Below are positions 7,578-16,692 of a stretch of DNA of 38,532 bases, piece after piece (the stretch's first letter is position 1; every line of letters begins with the position of its first letter). The position numbers and the translations under genes were made by a program. The DNA lies in assembly GCA_021776775.1 (NCBI GenBank), contig JAJFFE010000299.1, forward strand, positions 1 through 38,532, written 5' to 3'. A model generated the notes under the pieces. The model saw nothing but the letters and a program-made list of their open reading frames with translations. It was not told where the DNA came from and did no database searches. This DNA is from Planctomycetota bacterium (GTDB lineage Bacteria; Planctomycetota; UBA8108; UBA1146; JAJFFE01).

Positions 7578-8852
7578 CTACGGACAGCTGCTATTGCAGT
7601 CAAACCCTCCGTCACCGCCGCAATCCGGAAACGGCGCCGGCGGAGGCGGACCGTCGAGGAAGCGGTAGTTCAGCGTGTAGGTTGCGTCGGTCGCGTCCAC
7701 CATGCCGTCATCGTTGGAGTCGCATGCGGCCGGACAGACGGAGGCGGGTCCGGACTGGAACAACTCGTTCAAAGTCCACACGGAATCCGCGATGTTGACG
7801 ACGCCGTCGTCGTTGCAATCTCCCCGAATGAACGGGCCGAATGAGTCGCCACCAGGAGTGATGGTGCCCGGGCTACCTTCCTCCGCGGCGAAGCTAGCCC
7901 CACCAACCACCACTACGTTCGACACTGGCGGAGATCCGAGCGTGTTGTCGACCGAGATGGTGATGGTGTCGTAGTGCGACGAATCGAAGGTGTACTCCGC
8001 CTCGACCGCCGGCGCCGACCCGGAGGGATACTGAATGAAGACACCACCGAGGAAGTTGTATACGACGCCGACGGTCCAATCGGAACCGAAGTTGGACGTC
8101 CCGAAGAAGCTCGGCCCCGTGCCGCCGTTGAGCGCGGCGAGGTCGTTAACCGCAACCGGATCGCTCACGGTGACGCCGTGCCCCCCTGAAGCGCTCCACC
8201 CCATGGAGAAGCCTTGCGTGTCGGAAGCCGGATCAGCGAAGAACGACTCGATCGAGAAGCTGACCGTGGCCGACGATAGGCCGCCGCTTGTGGGGGCGAT
8301 CTCGTTGGATCCCGAGTAAAGCCAATCGGGGTCGGGAGGCAGCGGCGGTGACACAAAGCAGCATGAGTCGATGCCGTCGGGCGGGATCGAAGCGCCACTC
8401 TCCACCACGACGATCGTGACCGCCGGCGATCCCAGCGTGTCCGAACAGAAGCAGACGTCAGCACCAAACGCGGTAACACCGGAAATGTCATAGCTCGCCA
8501 CGTTGAGTTCGTGAGGTCCCGGGGGCAAGGTGCAACACCCCAGGAAGTCGATGACGACCCCCACGGTCCAACCATCCGGAAACGTGGTGATGGTATCGAA
8601 CGCCGGTGGCCCTCCTCCAGACCCGACCGTCGCCGTCGAAGCGCCGTCTCCGACACTGTTGAGGCTGAGTTGCGATGGGTCATGGCACACCGCGAGCGAC
8701 CACCCCTGAACGGGCCCACCGGCGCTGCTGTCCAAATAGACCGAGACATCTCCGAAGGGGTCGCACCCGAGTGAAAGTTGGAACTGACCATGGGCGGTTT
8801 GCGACAGGGTTACGATCAATAGACACAGCAAGACGCTTTTGAAGTTCTTCAT
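7578..8852 (-). CDS. Secreted protein with two cohesin-like repeats and a C-terminal dockerin module (paralogue 2)
   Basis: The start is the ATG at 8852, giving signal peptide MKNFKSVLLCLLIVTLSQTAHGQ; a GGGA lies 5 nt upstream. The mature part repeats the layout of its neighbour. The first beta-rich module has VQGWSLAVCHDPSQLSL and VGVVIDFLGCC, the second has FSMGWSASGG and VGVVYNFLGGVFIQY. The dockerin follows (RGDCNDDGVVNIAD, DSNDDGMVDATD) and the chain ends in DCNSSCP. The product is 424 aa, exactly the length of the downstream paralogue. Several stretches are nearly identical (for example GGTGPSFFG), while signal peptides and loops have diverged, so the duplication is not recent. The role is extracellular, probably structural or assembly-related; no catalytic residues are visible. 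Confidence 0.85.
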   Translation of the reverse strand: MKNFKSVLLCLLIVTLSQTAHGQFQLSLGCDPFGDVSVYLDSSAGGPVQGWSLAVCHDPSQLSLNSVGDGASTATVGSGGGPPAFDTITTFPDGWTVGVVIDFLGCCTLPPGPHELNVASYDISGVTAFGADVCFCSDTLGSPAVTIVVVESGASIPPDGIDSCCFVSPPLPPDPDWLYSGSNEIAPTSGGLSSATVSFSIESFFADPASDTQGFSMGWSASGGHGVTVSDPVAVNDLAALNGGTGPSFFGTSNFGSDWTVGVVYNFLGGVFIQYPSGSAPAVEAEYTFDSSHYDTITISVDNTLGSPPVSNVVVVGGASFAAEEGSPGTITPGGDSFGPFIRGDCNDDGVVNIADSVWTLNELFQSGPASVCPAACDSNDDGMVDATDATYTLNYRFLDGPPPPAPFPDCGGDGGFDCNSSCP

Positions 8853-9266
8853 TCCATTCCCATCGTTTGTCCCGTTCGTCGGCAAGGGCGTCGTGGTCGG
8901 CCCACTGATAACGATCATTGCCGGTGGAATATCGCTGGTCGGATAGCCGCCGTTTAGTTTGCACGCTGGTGCGCGTCGAAACAAGCAGCTCATGCTCGGT
9001 ATGAGAAAGAGGAAACGCCGTTGAGGGTTGGTGTTGCCAGCTATCGAACGCGGTCGTTCACTAGATGTGCGCTGGCCATGGCGACAGCTAGAATTCGCAG
9101 CGCCAGTAGTCATTGTCCCCTGCATGGATGGAATTGTCCGGGCCCGCCGGTATGCTGACCTTCAGCCGGGGGAGGCCATTCATGCTCCGTCCGTTCGCGC
9201 TTCGTCCTTTTCCAACGAGCGTGAAATCGTGGGGCAAGCAAGCCGGGAGTGATGGTGAGGTCCATG
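8853..9266. other. Divergent intergenic region between dockerin genes
   Basis: About 410 bp between the minus-strand tandem dockerin pair and the plus-strand FG-GAP gene. It must hold both promoters. I see no clear sigma-70 box pair, repeat or RNA gene. Confidence 0.45.
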
Positions 9267-10682
9267 ATGAGCAGAGTCGCGATATCCGTGTTGGTGGTGG
9301 TGGTGTTGTTGGTGGGGAATCTCTCGGGGCAGGTGTGCAGTCCGGAGTTCTCGAGTGAACTCGTGCCACAAGCCCCGGCTCCGGCAGGTGGGTTCGGCTC
9401 CGTTTTGGTTTCGTACAACGACCGTGTCGCGAGTGGCAGCCCGGATGTTGGAACCGGCGTCGTCGAGCTGTTCACCATCGTCGAAGGCGGTGCGACGTTT
9501 GACGAAGCGGTCACCACTCCTGGACTCGCGCCGGGTGACCGGTTCGGTGCGTCGATCGCACTGTGGGGCCAGCGTCTGGCAATCGGTGCTCCGGGTACCA
9601 ACGGCTTTGCCGGAGCCGCCTACGCGGGTTCCGCCGCGGGGTTGCCTCCGACCATTCTCACTCCGTTGGATCCGGGTCCACTGAGTCCTGGTGATGAGTT
9701 TGGCTCCTCCGTCTTTTCGTTCTACCTGGGCAGATACGTGGGAGCGCCCGGCGACGACGAAATGGGCACCGACGCCGGAGCGGTATACGAGTTCTCTCAA
9801 ACGGGACCAACCGCGCCGTGGCTCTTCGTTCAGAAGATATTCGCCAGCGAGCCCGCGCCAGGCGCGCGGTTTGGTCAGACGTTGACGGAATCCGGTTTGA
9901 TCGGCGCGCCCGGACAAGGGCGTGTGTATACGTTTGCGGGCGACTTCGTCGAAGCGCCGCCCGGAGTGACCAGTTTTGGGTCGAGCGCGTTCATCCACGG
10001 GATTCCCGGCAGTGGCGGAGTTGGTCTGGTCGTCGGCGCCCCCGACGCGAACGGCGGGGCGGGTTCAGTGTTCGCCTACTGGGGCTCTTCGCTCGCGACT
10101 CTCACCCTCGAGGCAACGATGGACTCCCCAGCCGCCGGCGCCCAGTTCGGACATAGTGTCGTGGGCCAATACGGTGTTGCACTCATCGGGGCCCCGGGTA
10201 TCGATCGGGCGTACATTTACCGCCGCGACTCGGCGGGTCAGTGGTCGTTGACCGACGAAATCATTCCCGCGTCAAACGGCAGCTTCGGCCAAGCGACCGC
10301 GTTCGAAGATGGCCACGTCATGGTGGCGGCTCCCACCCGCGATGGCGTCGAACTCGAAGCGGGGGCGATAGACGTCTTCGACTTCGATCCGTTCGAGTGC
10401 AACGCCTTCATGCGAGGCGACGTCAACATGGACGGTGGCATCGACATCGGCGATCCCCTCCTCATCCTGGCGCAACTCCATTGGCCGGGCACGCCGGGAC
10501 CAACGTGTCGGGACGTCGGCGACGTCAATGACGACGGAGGCTTCGACATCTCCGACGCCGTCGGCCTCCTCAACTACCTGTTCGTCGATTCAACCCCACT
10601 GGCAAGTCTGATGACCGGTACCTGCGAAGTCGATTCCACGTTCGACGTCAACGACTGTATCTCGTTCGACGGATGTCCCTAG
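9267..10682 (+). CDS. Secreted FG-GAP (integrin-type beta-propeller) protein with dockerin module
   Basis: Several starts are possible (9249 GTG, 9252 ATG, 9264 ATG). I chose the ATG at 9267 because GAGG lies 6 nt upstream. The signal peptide is MSRVAISVLVVVVLLVGNLSGQ. The body consists of about seven FG-GAP blades, seen as repeated GDRFGASIAL, LAIGAPG, DEFGSSVFSF, VGAPGDDEMGTDAGAVYEF, ARFGQTL, LIGAPG, AQFGHSVVG and ALIGAPG. This family folds into a beta-propeller with calcium sites. The C-terminus is a dockerin (MRGDVNMDGGIDIGD, DVNDDGGFDISD) ending in C-ISFDG-CP. It is predicted to be an extracellular adhesive or binding protein. It is transcribed divergently from the tandem pair and shares architecture with the gene at 17275. 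Confidence 0.85.
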   Translation: MSRVAISVLVVVVLLVGNLSGQVCSPEFSSELVPQAPAPAGGFGSVLVSYNDRVASGSPDVGTGVVELFTIVEGGATFDEAVTTPGLAPGDRFGASIALWGQRLAIGAPGTNGFAGAAYAGSAAGLPPTILTPLDPGPLSPGDEFGSSVFSFYLGRYVGAPGDDEMGTDAGAVYEFSQTGPTAPWLFVQKIFASEPAPGARFGQTLTESGLIGAPGQGRVYTFAGDFVEAPPGVTSFGSSAFIHGIPGSGGVGLVVGAPDANGGAGSVFAYWGSSLATLTLEATMDSPAAGAQFGHSVVGQYGVALIGAPGIDRAYIYRRDSAGQWSLTDEIIPASNGSFGQATAFEDGHVMVAAPTRDGVELEAGAIDVFDFDPFECNAFMRGDVNMDGGIDIGDPLLILAQLHWPGTPGPTCRDVGDVNDDGGFDISDAVGLLNYLFVDSTPLASLMTGTCEVDSTFDVNDCISFDGCP

Positions 10683-10790
10683 CCGTCTTCCGGGATAGGG
10701 AGGGACAACCATGTGCTTCGGATTGTTTTGAAGCGCGCGTGTGCTAGGAACAGCCGGGCGCCGTTCGAGTATCACGACACCGAGTGGGAC

Positions 10791-10829
10791 GACGAGAGCC
10801 GGGGAGATCGCTCCCCGGCTCCTGTCGTC
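10791..10829. terminator. Strong bidirectional hairpin terminator
   Basis: The 11-bp perfect stem GAGCCGGGGAG (10796-10806), with loop ATCG, pairs with 10811-10821. After a 3-nt bulge a further GACGA/TCGTC pairing (10791-10795 with 10825-10829) extends it. It sits between the convergent genes ending at 10682 and 10912. There is no T-tract, but the stability and position support termination. Confidence 0.65.
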
Positions 10830-10911
10830 AACGCTCAATGGCTCCCGATTCTCGAACGCGATGGAGACTCACCGCATTCGGCCGCAAAGCCACTAGTCGT
10901 GATGGGTCGAG

Positions 10912-13419
10912 TCACTGCGTGCCAGCGATTCGGTCAAGCGTCTCGAACGCGAAGTCGGTCTTGTCCTTGAAGTCGCCGTACGGAATTTTCTTGTAGAAGC
11001 CGAGCGCCTCGTCTGACAACGCTTCGCCCGCGCCGATGGCGACGAGCAGCCCCGCTCCAACTTCGGCCGCGGCCATCAGCACCTGCCCGTTCTGACCATG
11101 AAGCCAAGCTTGTCCCCCGACAACTTCACAGACATGCCGAGTCACTCCCCAGGTTCGATCCCCTTGTGCCGAGACGAGTTCGGTCTCCTCTTTGGAACGC
11201 TCCCCGAAACTCAGTCCATACGGCTCGAGGACCTGGTTCGCCGTCGATCGATAGTTCCGGGAGTCGTCGACAACCACGAGTTTCCCTCCGCCCTTCAGGA
11301 ACTCGTCAATTTTCTGGAGAGTCGAAACCGGGAAGCCGCGGTCTGGCGAGACCAGAACGACAGTCTGACTCGTGAGCGCGTCGGAGAAGCGCTTGCTGAA
11401 CCGCGGAATCAAACCGGTTCGCTGGGCCAGAGTGAAGAACGTGCTGTAGGAGTGCTCGTTCACTTGCTTAGGGAACGTCGGATAGTGATCGAGACTGTCC
11501 TCGGTGAAGCGTCCGCAGTACTCCAGGTCGAATGCGATCTCACGGAGTGAACCGTCGTGTTCCGGCAGTCGGAAGTTCCGCTGGTTCATGGACTCCACAA
11601 CGACGAGCCCTGAAACCGAACCGATCAGAACCGCGGTCAAGATTAGGAGTGGGGGAAGGCGGAGTTCTGTTTGGCGAGTTACAAGAAGAACTAGAACGCC
11701 CGCGAGGGCCCCGAGCGCAAGAAGAAGCCACTGGACGTAACCGTAGACGTTGTCCCGACCGGTCCACTCGATGAAGCCTAGTATCATCTCCGGGCGGCCT
11801 TCGAGGAAGACGCAGAAGCTTGACAGCATTGTGCTGTCGGCGAAGACCGACACTCGTCCTGAACCGTACGGCATCGCGACGGCTTGGTGGAATCGCCCGA
11901 AGCGGTGGGGGTTCTCGAGCACGTAGTGATTCTCGGGGAAAAAAGTTCCCGCAGAGTAGTCAGCCATAGCGGAGCGAAGGTTGAACCCATCGATGACGCT
12001 CCGTGCGAAGAACGGCGCTCGTATGGTACAGGACGACTGGAATCGAATTTTGTCGGTGGAGCTGCAGATCGGGTGGGGTCCGATGGATGGCGCTACCCAG
12101 CGTGAGTTTCCACCCTTTGCCAGTTCGTATGCCGAGTCGTACTGCATCTCAATGTCGAAGGGCCGAAGGATCTCGTTACAGAAGCCACTGGACCCGAAGA
12201 CGTTCGTGTGATCCCCGATGATCCACAGCCCGCCGCCGGCTTCGACGTACTCTTCGATGACAGCGATCTCATCAGCGGTGTAGGGCTCAGTCGGCGTCTT
12301 GACGATCAGGAGGTCGTACTCGGAGAGACGTTCCAAGGTCAGTGTCTGGTGGTTCTGCTCGATTTCGTAATACCCCGCCAGGAAGTCCACGAAGCTCTTC
12401 AAGTTGTAAACGCTCTTCGCACCAAACGTCTCGCGATCGAGGGTCTCGTTGGTCCACTCCCAGTCGCTGTGGTTCTCGTCGATGAGTACGCGACGGGGTG
12501 GGGTTCCGCCTGGATCATGGAATCCATACGACGCGGTGATCATCCCTGCCGCCAGCACGACGAGTCCAAAGGATCGAGCGTACCGGTGCCACGGCTCTGC
12601 TTCGGGCTCCGATTCCGGGAAGATATTGAGAGGCCGGTCGGAGACGGGAAGCACTGTCGCGATCAGTGGTGCGAGGGGGAGGAGCCACAGAAGGTTCAAG
12701 TAGGGATCGATGAACGGCCGTGGATCGTCGGCCAGCACGAACATGACGGAAAGCGTCAGGAACCGGAGACCCGTAAACGTCAAGAGTGTCATCGCAACCG
12801 CTGCGACTCTTTTCGGACTGAGCCGGTTCGCTCCCGACAGTGCGAGAGTCAGAACAGAAATCGCACACAACGGAGTGAGCGCAAGTGTTTCCCAGTTGAC
12901 GAGAATCTCGTGGGGGCGGCGTCCGTTCGTGATGATGATCATCGCATCGGTGTACGTCACGCTGGGAAACATGCTGTCCAAGAGCTGCGCGAACGCCGCT
13001 GCCAGGGACGGGAACTCCCAGTGCTGCATTCCAGCCCGTTCCAAGAGCATGACTACCGGCGTTAGCGCCAGAAAGACAACAGAAACCACCAATGGGCCAC
13101 TGAGCCTCGCTTTCCATGTTGGCCATCGATCCAAGAGGACCGCGGCCACGGCGGGAAGCGCTACGAGTGTCAGCGTGTATTGAAAGCTCTCGGGGAGCAT
13201 CAGCCCCGTCACACAGAGTGTTGCAGCGAACGCGATGAGTTGGCCTCGTGAGGTTGTCGACGACACGCTGCCGCCTTCCGGCTGCTTCCAGCGAGCCGCG
13301 AACAGGTACGCGAGGCCGAGCAGAGCGAAGGCGAGCATGGGCTGAGGGGTCGACAGATCGTGCCTGAGGACCGTCCACGCCAAGACTACGCAGAGTAGGG
13401 AGTAGATGGGATGAGACAT
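10912..13419 (-). CDS. Polytopic membrane protein with two DUF4350-like domains and an exosortase-like N-terminal region
   Basis: The product is 835 aa. The ATG at 13419 is preceded 8 nt upstream by GAGG, embedded in the end of the upstream gene, which implies translational coupling. Residues 1-300 contain about eight hydrophobic helices. Among them is an exosortase-like stretch: a short hydrophilic hairpin (TNGRRPHEILVNW), TPLC with Cys185, then KR, then TGLR with Arg219. In exosortases a Cys and an Arg in consecutive helices are catalytic. The expected third residue (His) is not evident. Residues ~305-530 are a soluble DUF4350/GATase-like domain (VLIDENHSDWEW, LLIVKTPTEPYTADEIAVIEEYVEAGGGLWIIGDHT). 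A TM pair at ~570-620 is followed by a second such domain to the end. Function is inferred, not proven. Confidence 0.7.
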   Translation of the reverse strand: MSHPIYSLLCVVLAWTVLRHDLSTPQPMLAFALLGLAYLFAARWKQPEGGSVSSTTSRGQLIAFAATLCVTGLMLPESFQYTLTLVALPAVAAVLLDRWPTWKARLSGPLVVSVVFLALTPVVMLLERAGMQHWEFPSLAAAFAQLLDSMFPSVTYTDAMIIITNGRRPHEILVNWETLALTPLCAISVLTLALSGANRLSPKRVAAVAMTLLTFTGLRFLTLSVMFVLADDPRPFIDPYLNLLWLLPLAPLIATVLPVSDRPLNIFPESEPEAEPWHRYARSFGLVVLAAGMITASYGFHDPGGTPPRRVLIDENHSDWEWTNETLDRETFGAKSVYNLKSFVDFLAGYYEIEQNHQTLTLERLSEYDLLIVKTPTEPYTADEIAVIEEYVEAGGGLWIIGDHTNVFGSSGFCNEILRPFDIEMQYDSAYELAKGGNSRWVAPSIGPHPICSSTDKIRFQSSCTIRAPFFARSVIDGFNLRSAMADYSAGTFFPENHYVLENPHRFGRFHQAVAMPYGSGRVSVFADSTMLSSFCVFLEGRPEMILGFIEWTGRDNVYGYVQWLLLALGALAGVLVLLVTRQTELRLPPLLILTAVLIGSVSGLVVVESMNQRNFRLPEHDGSLREIAFDLEYCGRFTEDSLDHYPTFPKQVNEHSYSTFFTLAQRTGLIPRFSKRFSDALTSQTVVLVSPDRGFPVSTLQKIDEFLKGGGKLVVVDDSRNYRSTANQVLEPYGLSFGERSKEETELVSAQGDRTWGVTRHVCEVVGGQAWLHGQNGQVLMAAAEVGAGLLVAIGAGEALSDEALGFYKKIPYGDFKDKTDFAFETLDRIAGTQ

Positions 13420-13422
13420 GAC

Positions 13423-15864
13423 TTAAACCTCATTCAGGAAGGCACGGAGGAACTCGATGTTCGGCATGCTGAGTTTGACCGGTAGGGGGTTGCGGACCGT
13501 CCCGCCGTTGTTCTCGATGCAGCGACCCTGAAGGAAATGCGAGTCGCCAATGACCAATACTTGGCCTGAACCGAGGGGGACGCGTGCCGCCACCGTTTGA
13601 CCGTGGAGCCTGGATAAGGGAACCGCGTCTTCTCGATCGAGATCGAGCGGCCACGCTTCGTGAAAGAGCAGTTCGTCCGGTTTTCGTCGTCTGAGCGACG
13701 AACCGAGTGGCACATTCTTGACTCTGACGCCAAGACGGCCGAGCAAGCTCTCGCACCCCGACCTCTCTTCCCAGCCCGTTGCGACGATGAGCGAACCGCC
13801 TTGCTCGACGAACTCGATAAGCCGCGCCTCGGTTTGCGTTGCGATCGGCGTGACGGGGGACGAAAGAACGATCACCCCGGCGTGGTCGATCAGTGAGTCG
13901 AGGTCTTCCTCGAGTGCGATTGGAACCAGACCATTCCTCATGAGGTTGTACGCAATTCCGTCGTACGACTCAGGTCTCGACGAATCTGCGCTCAGTCGCT
14001 CTCCATGAGAGAGATCAATAATGGCGAGCTTGCTCTTAGTATCATCGTGAATGGGAGTTCTCTCCGGAATCGAAACGCGCGCGATGCCGTAGCTGCACAA
14101 GTGAAAGAGAACAACGATCAATCCGGCCTGGATCAGTGGCTTCGGGCTTCCGTGGCGAAGGGCAAGGGCAAGAAGCGCGAGCAAGCCGAGGAGGAAGAGG
14201 GCCGTACCGAATGCCGGTGATACTCGCCACTCCATTGGGGTCGCGGCGTAGGAGAAGACGTTCGTGACGTACTTCCAACTTTCGAGAACGGGTCGATTTT
14301 GAAAACTGGTCGTGTCGCCGTAGACAATCACACGCCCGTCGCCCCATGTTGTCGTTGCGGCCAACAACAAGTCGCCAAACTTCTCGTCTGGGTTTTGCCT
14401 ACGGTCGCCGAGCTTGTTCTTGGCAATGTTTTCTTCCACGCCGTAATCCGCGTACCCAGCGGTCCCGATGATGAGTGGTCGCACGTGCGGTGCGATCTCG
14501 AGAGTCGCGCCGACCCAGTGGTAGACCTGGTGCGCGAAGTGGGGTATCCGCGGAATGTGACCCGGCGTGAAGTGCAAGGACGAGCTCCAGCCCATCACCA
14601 GCGGCTGGGCTGTATCGAAGTTGAAGCGAATGCCGGTGGGTTCGAGGAGAACGTTGAACGGGTCTTCACCCTCGTATCGCGTGTGATCTCCGAGCACGAG
14701 AAGGCATCCGCCACCTGTCACGTAGCGCTCGACTGCGTCAAGTTCAACGTCCGTGTACGACTCTCGCATGTTGATCATGGCGAGGACGTTGACGTCGCGG
14801 AGAGACTCGTCGCTGAGGCCTCCGATGGTCACGTCGAAGCCGTTGAGTCGGAGTTGGTCCGGGAGCATTCCGAACATACCCTGGCTTCGCTTGCCGAACT
14901 TCTCAAAGGTCGGGCGATCCCAGTCGAAGCGTCCCTTGTTGTAGAAGTGGACATGGTTACCGGGACTCCCCGTCGGTACGAAGACCATCAGGCAAGCCGC
15001 TCCGACAACTAGGGTGGCTAGGGATAGCGTCACGGGCCAACGGGGCGCGTGGGTTGGGATCGCGTCCGAGACGTCGGGCTGCGAAGCCTCCTCGCTGACT
15101 CGAGGTCGCACTGTCCAGACGACAGCGAGCAAGACACTGATAGCGTGTAGCACCTGCCAGTAGTTTCGCATGTGATTCGCGTCGCTGATCACAACCCGCG
15201 AGTTGAAGAGGTACATCTCCAAGACTTGCACGATGGACCGCGGAAGTAGCTCGGTTGCGGTTACCTCGAAGTGTTCGACACTCCAGTGAAACAGAAGCGA
15301 CGCCGCTACGATTGCGAGAAGAGAGGCCACAATGGATCGGGGCCGAATTCTCGGTCCTGTAATGAGGGAGGCAAGGAGGTAGCTTACGGCGAATAGGATT
15401 GCGGGCAGGCCGAGCGGAGTCGGACCGAGGACGTGAGTCTCTCCGAGTACGCTTCCAAGCAGAGAGGAGTAGACCGATGCAGACCACTCCATGGCTTGAT
15501 AGAGGTATGGGCTATGAACGACCCCTAGGCTCATGATCCCGAACAAACTCAACGAGATGAGCAATCGATTCGCGAGTGTGCCCGCGCTCGATCGTGGATC
15601 GAGTTTCCTGGGGACGACGAACACAGTGCCAATGACGGCCATGGTCGATGCCCAAAGGGGTATCAACAGCGTAGCCGCGGCAACAAGTGGAAGCGCTGCG
15701 CTGAGCCACAGAGGGTGATTCTTCGTGTTCCGGAGCGTGATCAACATTGCGAACAAAAAGAACGCCGAGCCGCAGATGCGATTGACAGGGTTTGCTAGTT
15801 CGCCGATCTGCTCCGTGAAGAAGAGTAGAGAAACACCGAAAAACAGGGAACTGATCCACGTCAT
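13423..15864 (-). CDS. Polytopic membrane protein with DUF4350-like domains, paralogue of the downstream gene
   Basis: The start is the ATG at 15864, with GGAG 7 nt upstream; a longer in-frame reading from 15948 adds a non-hydrophobic leader and is unlikely. The product is 813 aa. The order matches its neighbour: ~8 N-terminal TM helices, a soluble DUF4350-like domain (HVHFYNKGRFDWDRPTFEKFG, VLAMINMRESYTDVELDAVERYVTGGG, LLVLGDHTRYEGEDPF), a TM pair (ALFLLGLLALLALAL), then a second soluble domain (LAIIDLSHGERL, LIEFVEQGGSLIVATGWEE). At the place of the neighbour's TPLC Cys it has TPLG, and the matching Arg is absent. If the fold is exosortase-like, this copy is inactive. It probably forms a complex with the 835-aa protein. 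The stop codon lies 3 nt before the next start. Confidence 0.75.
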   Translation of the reverse strand: MTWISSLFFGVSLLFFTEQIGELANPVNRICGSAFFLFAMLITLRNTKNHPLWLSAALPLVAAATLLIPLWASTMAVIGTVFVVPRKLDPRSSAGTLANRLLISLSLFGIMSLGVVHSPYLYQAMEWSASVYSSLLGSVLGETHVLGPTPLGLPAILFAVSYLLASLITGPRIRPRSIVASLLAIVAASLLFHWSVEHFEVTATELLPRSIVQVLEMYLFNSRVVISDANHMRNYWQVLHAISVLLAVVWTVRPRVSEEASQPDVSDAIPTHAPRWPVTLSLATLVVGAACLMVFVPTGSPGNHVHFYNKGRFDWDRPTFEKFGKRSQGMFGMLPDQLRLNGFDVTIGGLSDESLRDVNVLAMINMRESYTDVELDAVERYVTGGGCLLVLGDHTRYEGEDPFNVLLEPTGIRFNFDTAQPLVMGWSSSLHFTPGHIPRIPHFAHQVYHWVGATLEIAPHVRPLIIGTAGYADYGVEENIAKNKLGDRRQNPDEKFGDLLLAATTTWGDGRVIVYGDTTSFQNRPVLESWKYVTNVFSYAATPMEWRVSPAFGTALFLLGLLALLALALRHGSPKPLIQAGLIVVLFHLCSYGIARVSIPERTPIHDDTKSKLAIIDLSHGERLSADSSRPESYDGIAYNLMRNGLVPIALEEDLDSLIDHAGVIVLSSPVTPIATQTEARLIEFVEQGGSLIVATGWEERSGCESLLGRLGVRVKNVPLGSSLRRRKPDELLFHEAWPLDLDREDAVPLSRLHGQTVAARVPLGSGQVLVIGDSHFLQGRCIENNGGTVRNPLPVKLSMPNIEFLRAFLNEV

Positions 15865-15984
15865 TATTCTTCTCCAGCAGGTTGCGGGTAAAGGGTGAGA
15901 CTCGAATTGCTCCGAACCCCACCCAATGGCTGCGATCCGTTTGGTCACACGTCAGCGAGTGCCGACCGCGTGGACCTCTTGATC

Positions 15985-16692
15985 TCAGCTACGCTTGCGT
16001 AGGCCCAAGCCGAGCCCCAGAACCGCCAAGCACGCAAGCGGCGTCGGCAAGTTGCCGCCAGATTCGGTGGGTACCGAACGCTCGCTCACGCTTCCTTGCT
16101 TGGACGCCAACGGGGCGCAGTAATCATCCGTCGTTGCATCGGCGCAATCCGGGTTACACGCTGCCTCGGTGACATTGCAGACGGAGTCCGTTGAATTGCA
16201 CTCCGGTTCGGTCAATGCGCACGCGGAGCCGTCCGTCCAACCACACTCGTGATTCGTGATATCACACTCTTCGTTGGTCGCATGACAGGCTGCGTCGGTC
16301 TCGTAGCAGAAGAAGTCGGTCAGGGTGCACTGATGCTCCGTGAAGTAACATTCTGCATCCGTGGCGTTACACTCTCGATCCGTCGAGACACAGAGCGCGT
16401 TCGTCACGTCGCAGTACTTGTCCGTCTCGAAGCACTCGGCATCCGTGTAGTTCTCGTCGATACGGAACGTACAGTAGTCGGTGAGAGCCTCTTCCTCGGC
16501 GTCGTCGGCGGCGCTTGCCGGCGCCGAAGCGCGAAGTTGAGAGTCCATCGACTCGACGGCCTGTTCCAGTGACGCCGAGTAGAGGGGCGAAACGACCGAC
16601 ACGGTCGGTTCAGCCCTCAGAGTCACTGTGAAACAACACAGCACGGGAATGGCCAAGAGCCATCCGAGCTGAAGACGTTGGGCGTAATGCAT
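15985..16692 (-). CDS. Secreted Cys-heptad repeat protein with a C-terminal sorting-signal-like tail
   Basis: The start is the ATG at 16692, with AGGAG 9 nt upstream. The product has 235 aa. Residues 1-28 are a signal peptide (LGWLLAIPVLCCFTVTLRA). After an acidic linker, residues 83-181 consist of 14 consecutive heptads T-[DNE]-x-x-C-x-x. Examples are TDAECFE, TDKYCDV, TNALCVS and TDRECNA. Only one unit is irregular (TDGSACAL, 8 residues). A further Cys-rich patch follows. The C-terminus has a tripartite sorting-signal form: LPTPLA, a short hydrophobic helix (CLAVLGLGLGL) and RKRS. This resembles PEP-CTERM-type tails recognised by exosortases. The two membrane genes downstream, 120 bp away on the same strand, are the natural candidates to process it. 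I know no named family with this repeat. Confidence 0.8.
   Translation of the reverse strand: MHYAQRLQLGWLLAIPVLCCFTVTLRAEPTVSVVSPLYSASLEQAVESMDSQLRASAPASAADDAEEEALTDYCTFRIDENYTDAECFETDKYCDVTNALCVSTDRECNATDAECYFTEHQCTLTDFFCYETDAACHATNEECDITNHECGWTDGSACALTEPECNSTDSVCNVTEAACNPDCADATTDDYCAPLASKQGSVSERSVPTESGGNLPTPLACLAVLGLGLGLRKRS
16150..16446 (-). repeat. Tandem 21-bp coding repeats (Cys heptads)
   Basis: Fourteen head-to-tail units encode T-[DNE]-x-x-C-x-x; thirteen have 21 bp and one has 24 bp. The nucleotide units have diverged at most positions except the codons for Thr, Asp/Asn/Glu and Cys, so selection acts on the protein pattern and the array is not freshly amplified. Confidence 0.85.

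Noticed and set aside
9180..9998. 272-aa minus-strand frame across the FG-GAP gene
   Set aside because: Shadow of a well-supported secreted protein; Arg/Thr-rich with no motif.
16150..16446. CRISPR-like array at the 21-bp repeats
   Set aside because: Units are contiguous without spacers, encode a clear Cys heptad in frame and are diverged in sequence.
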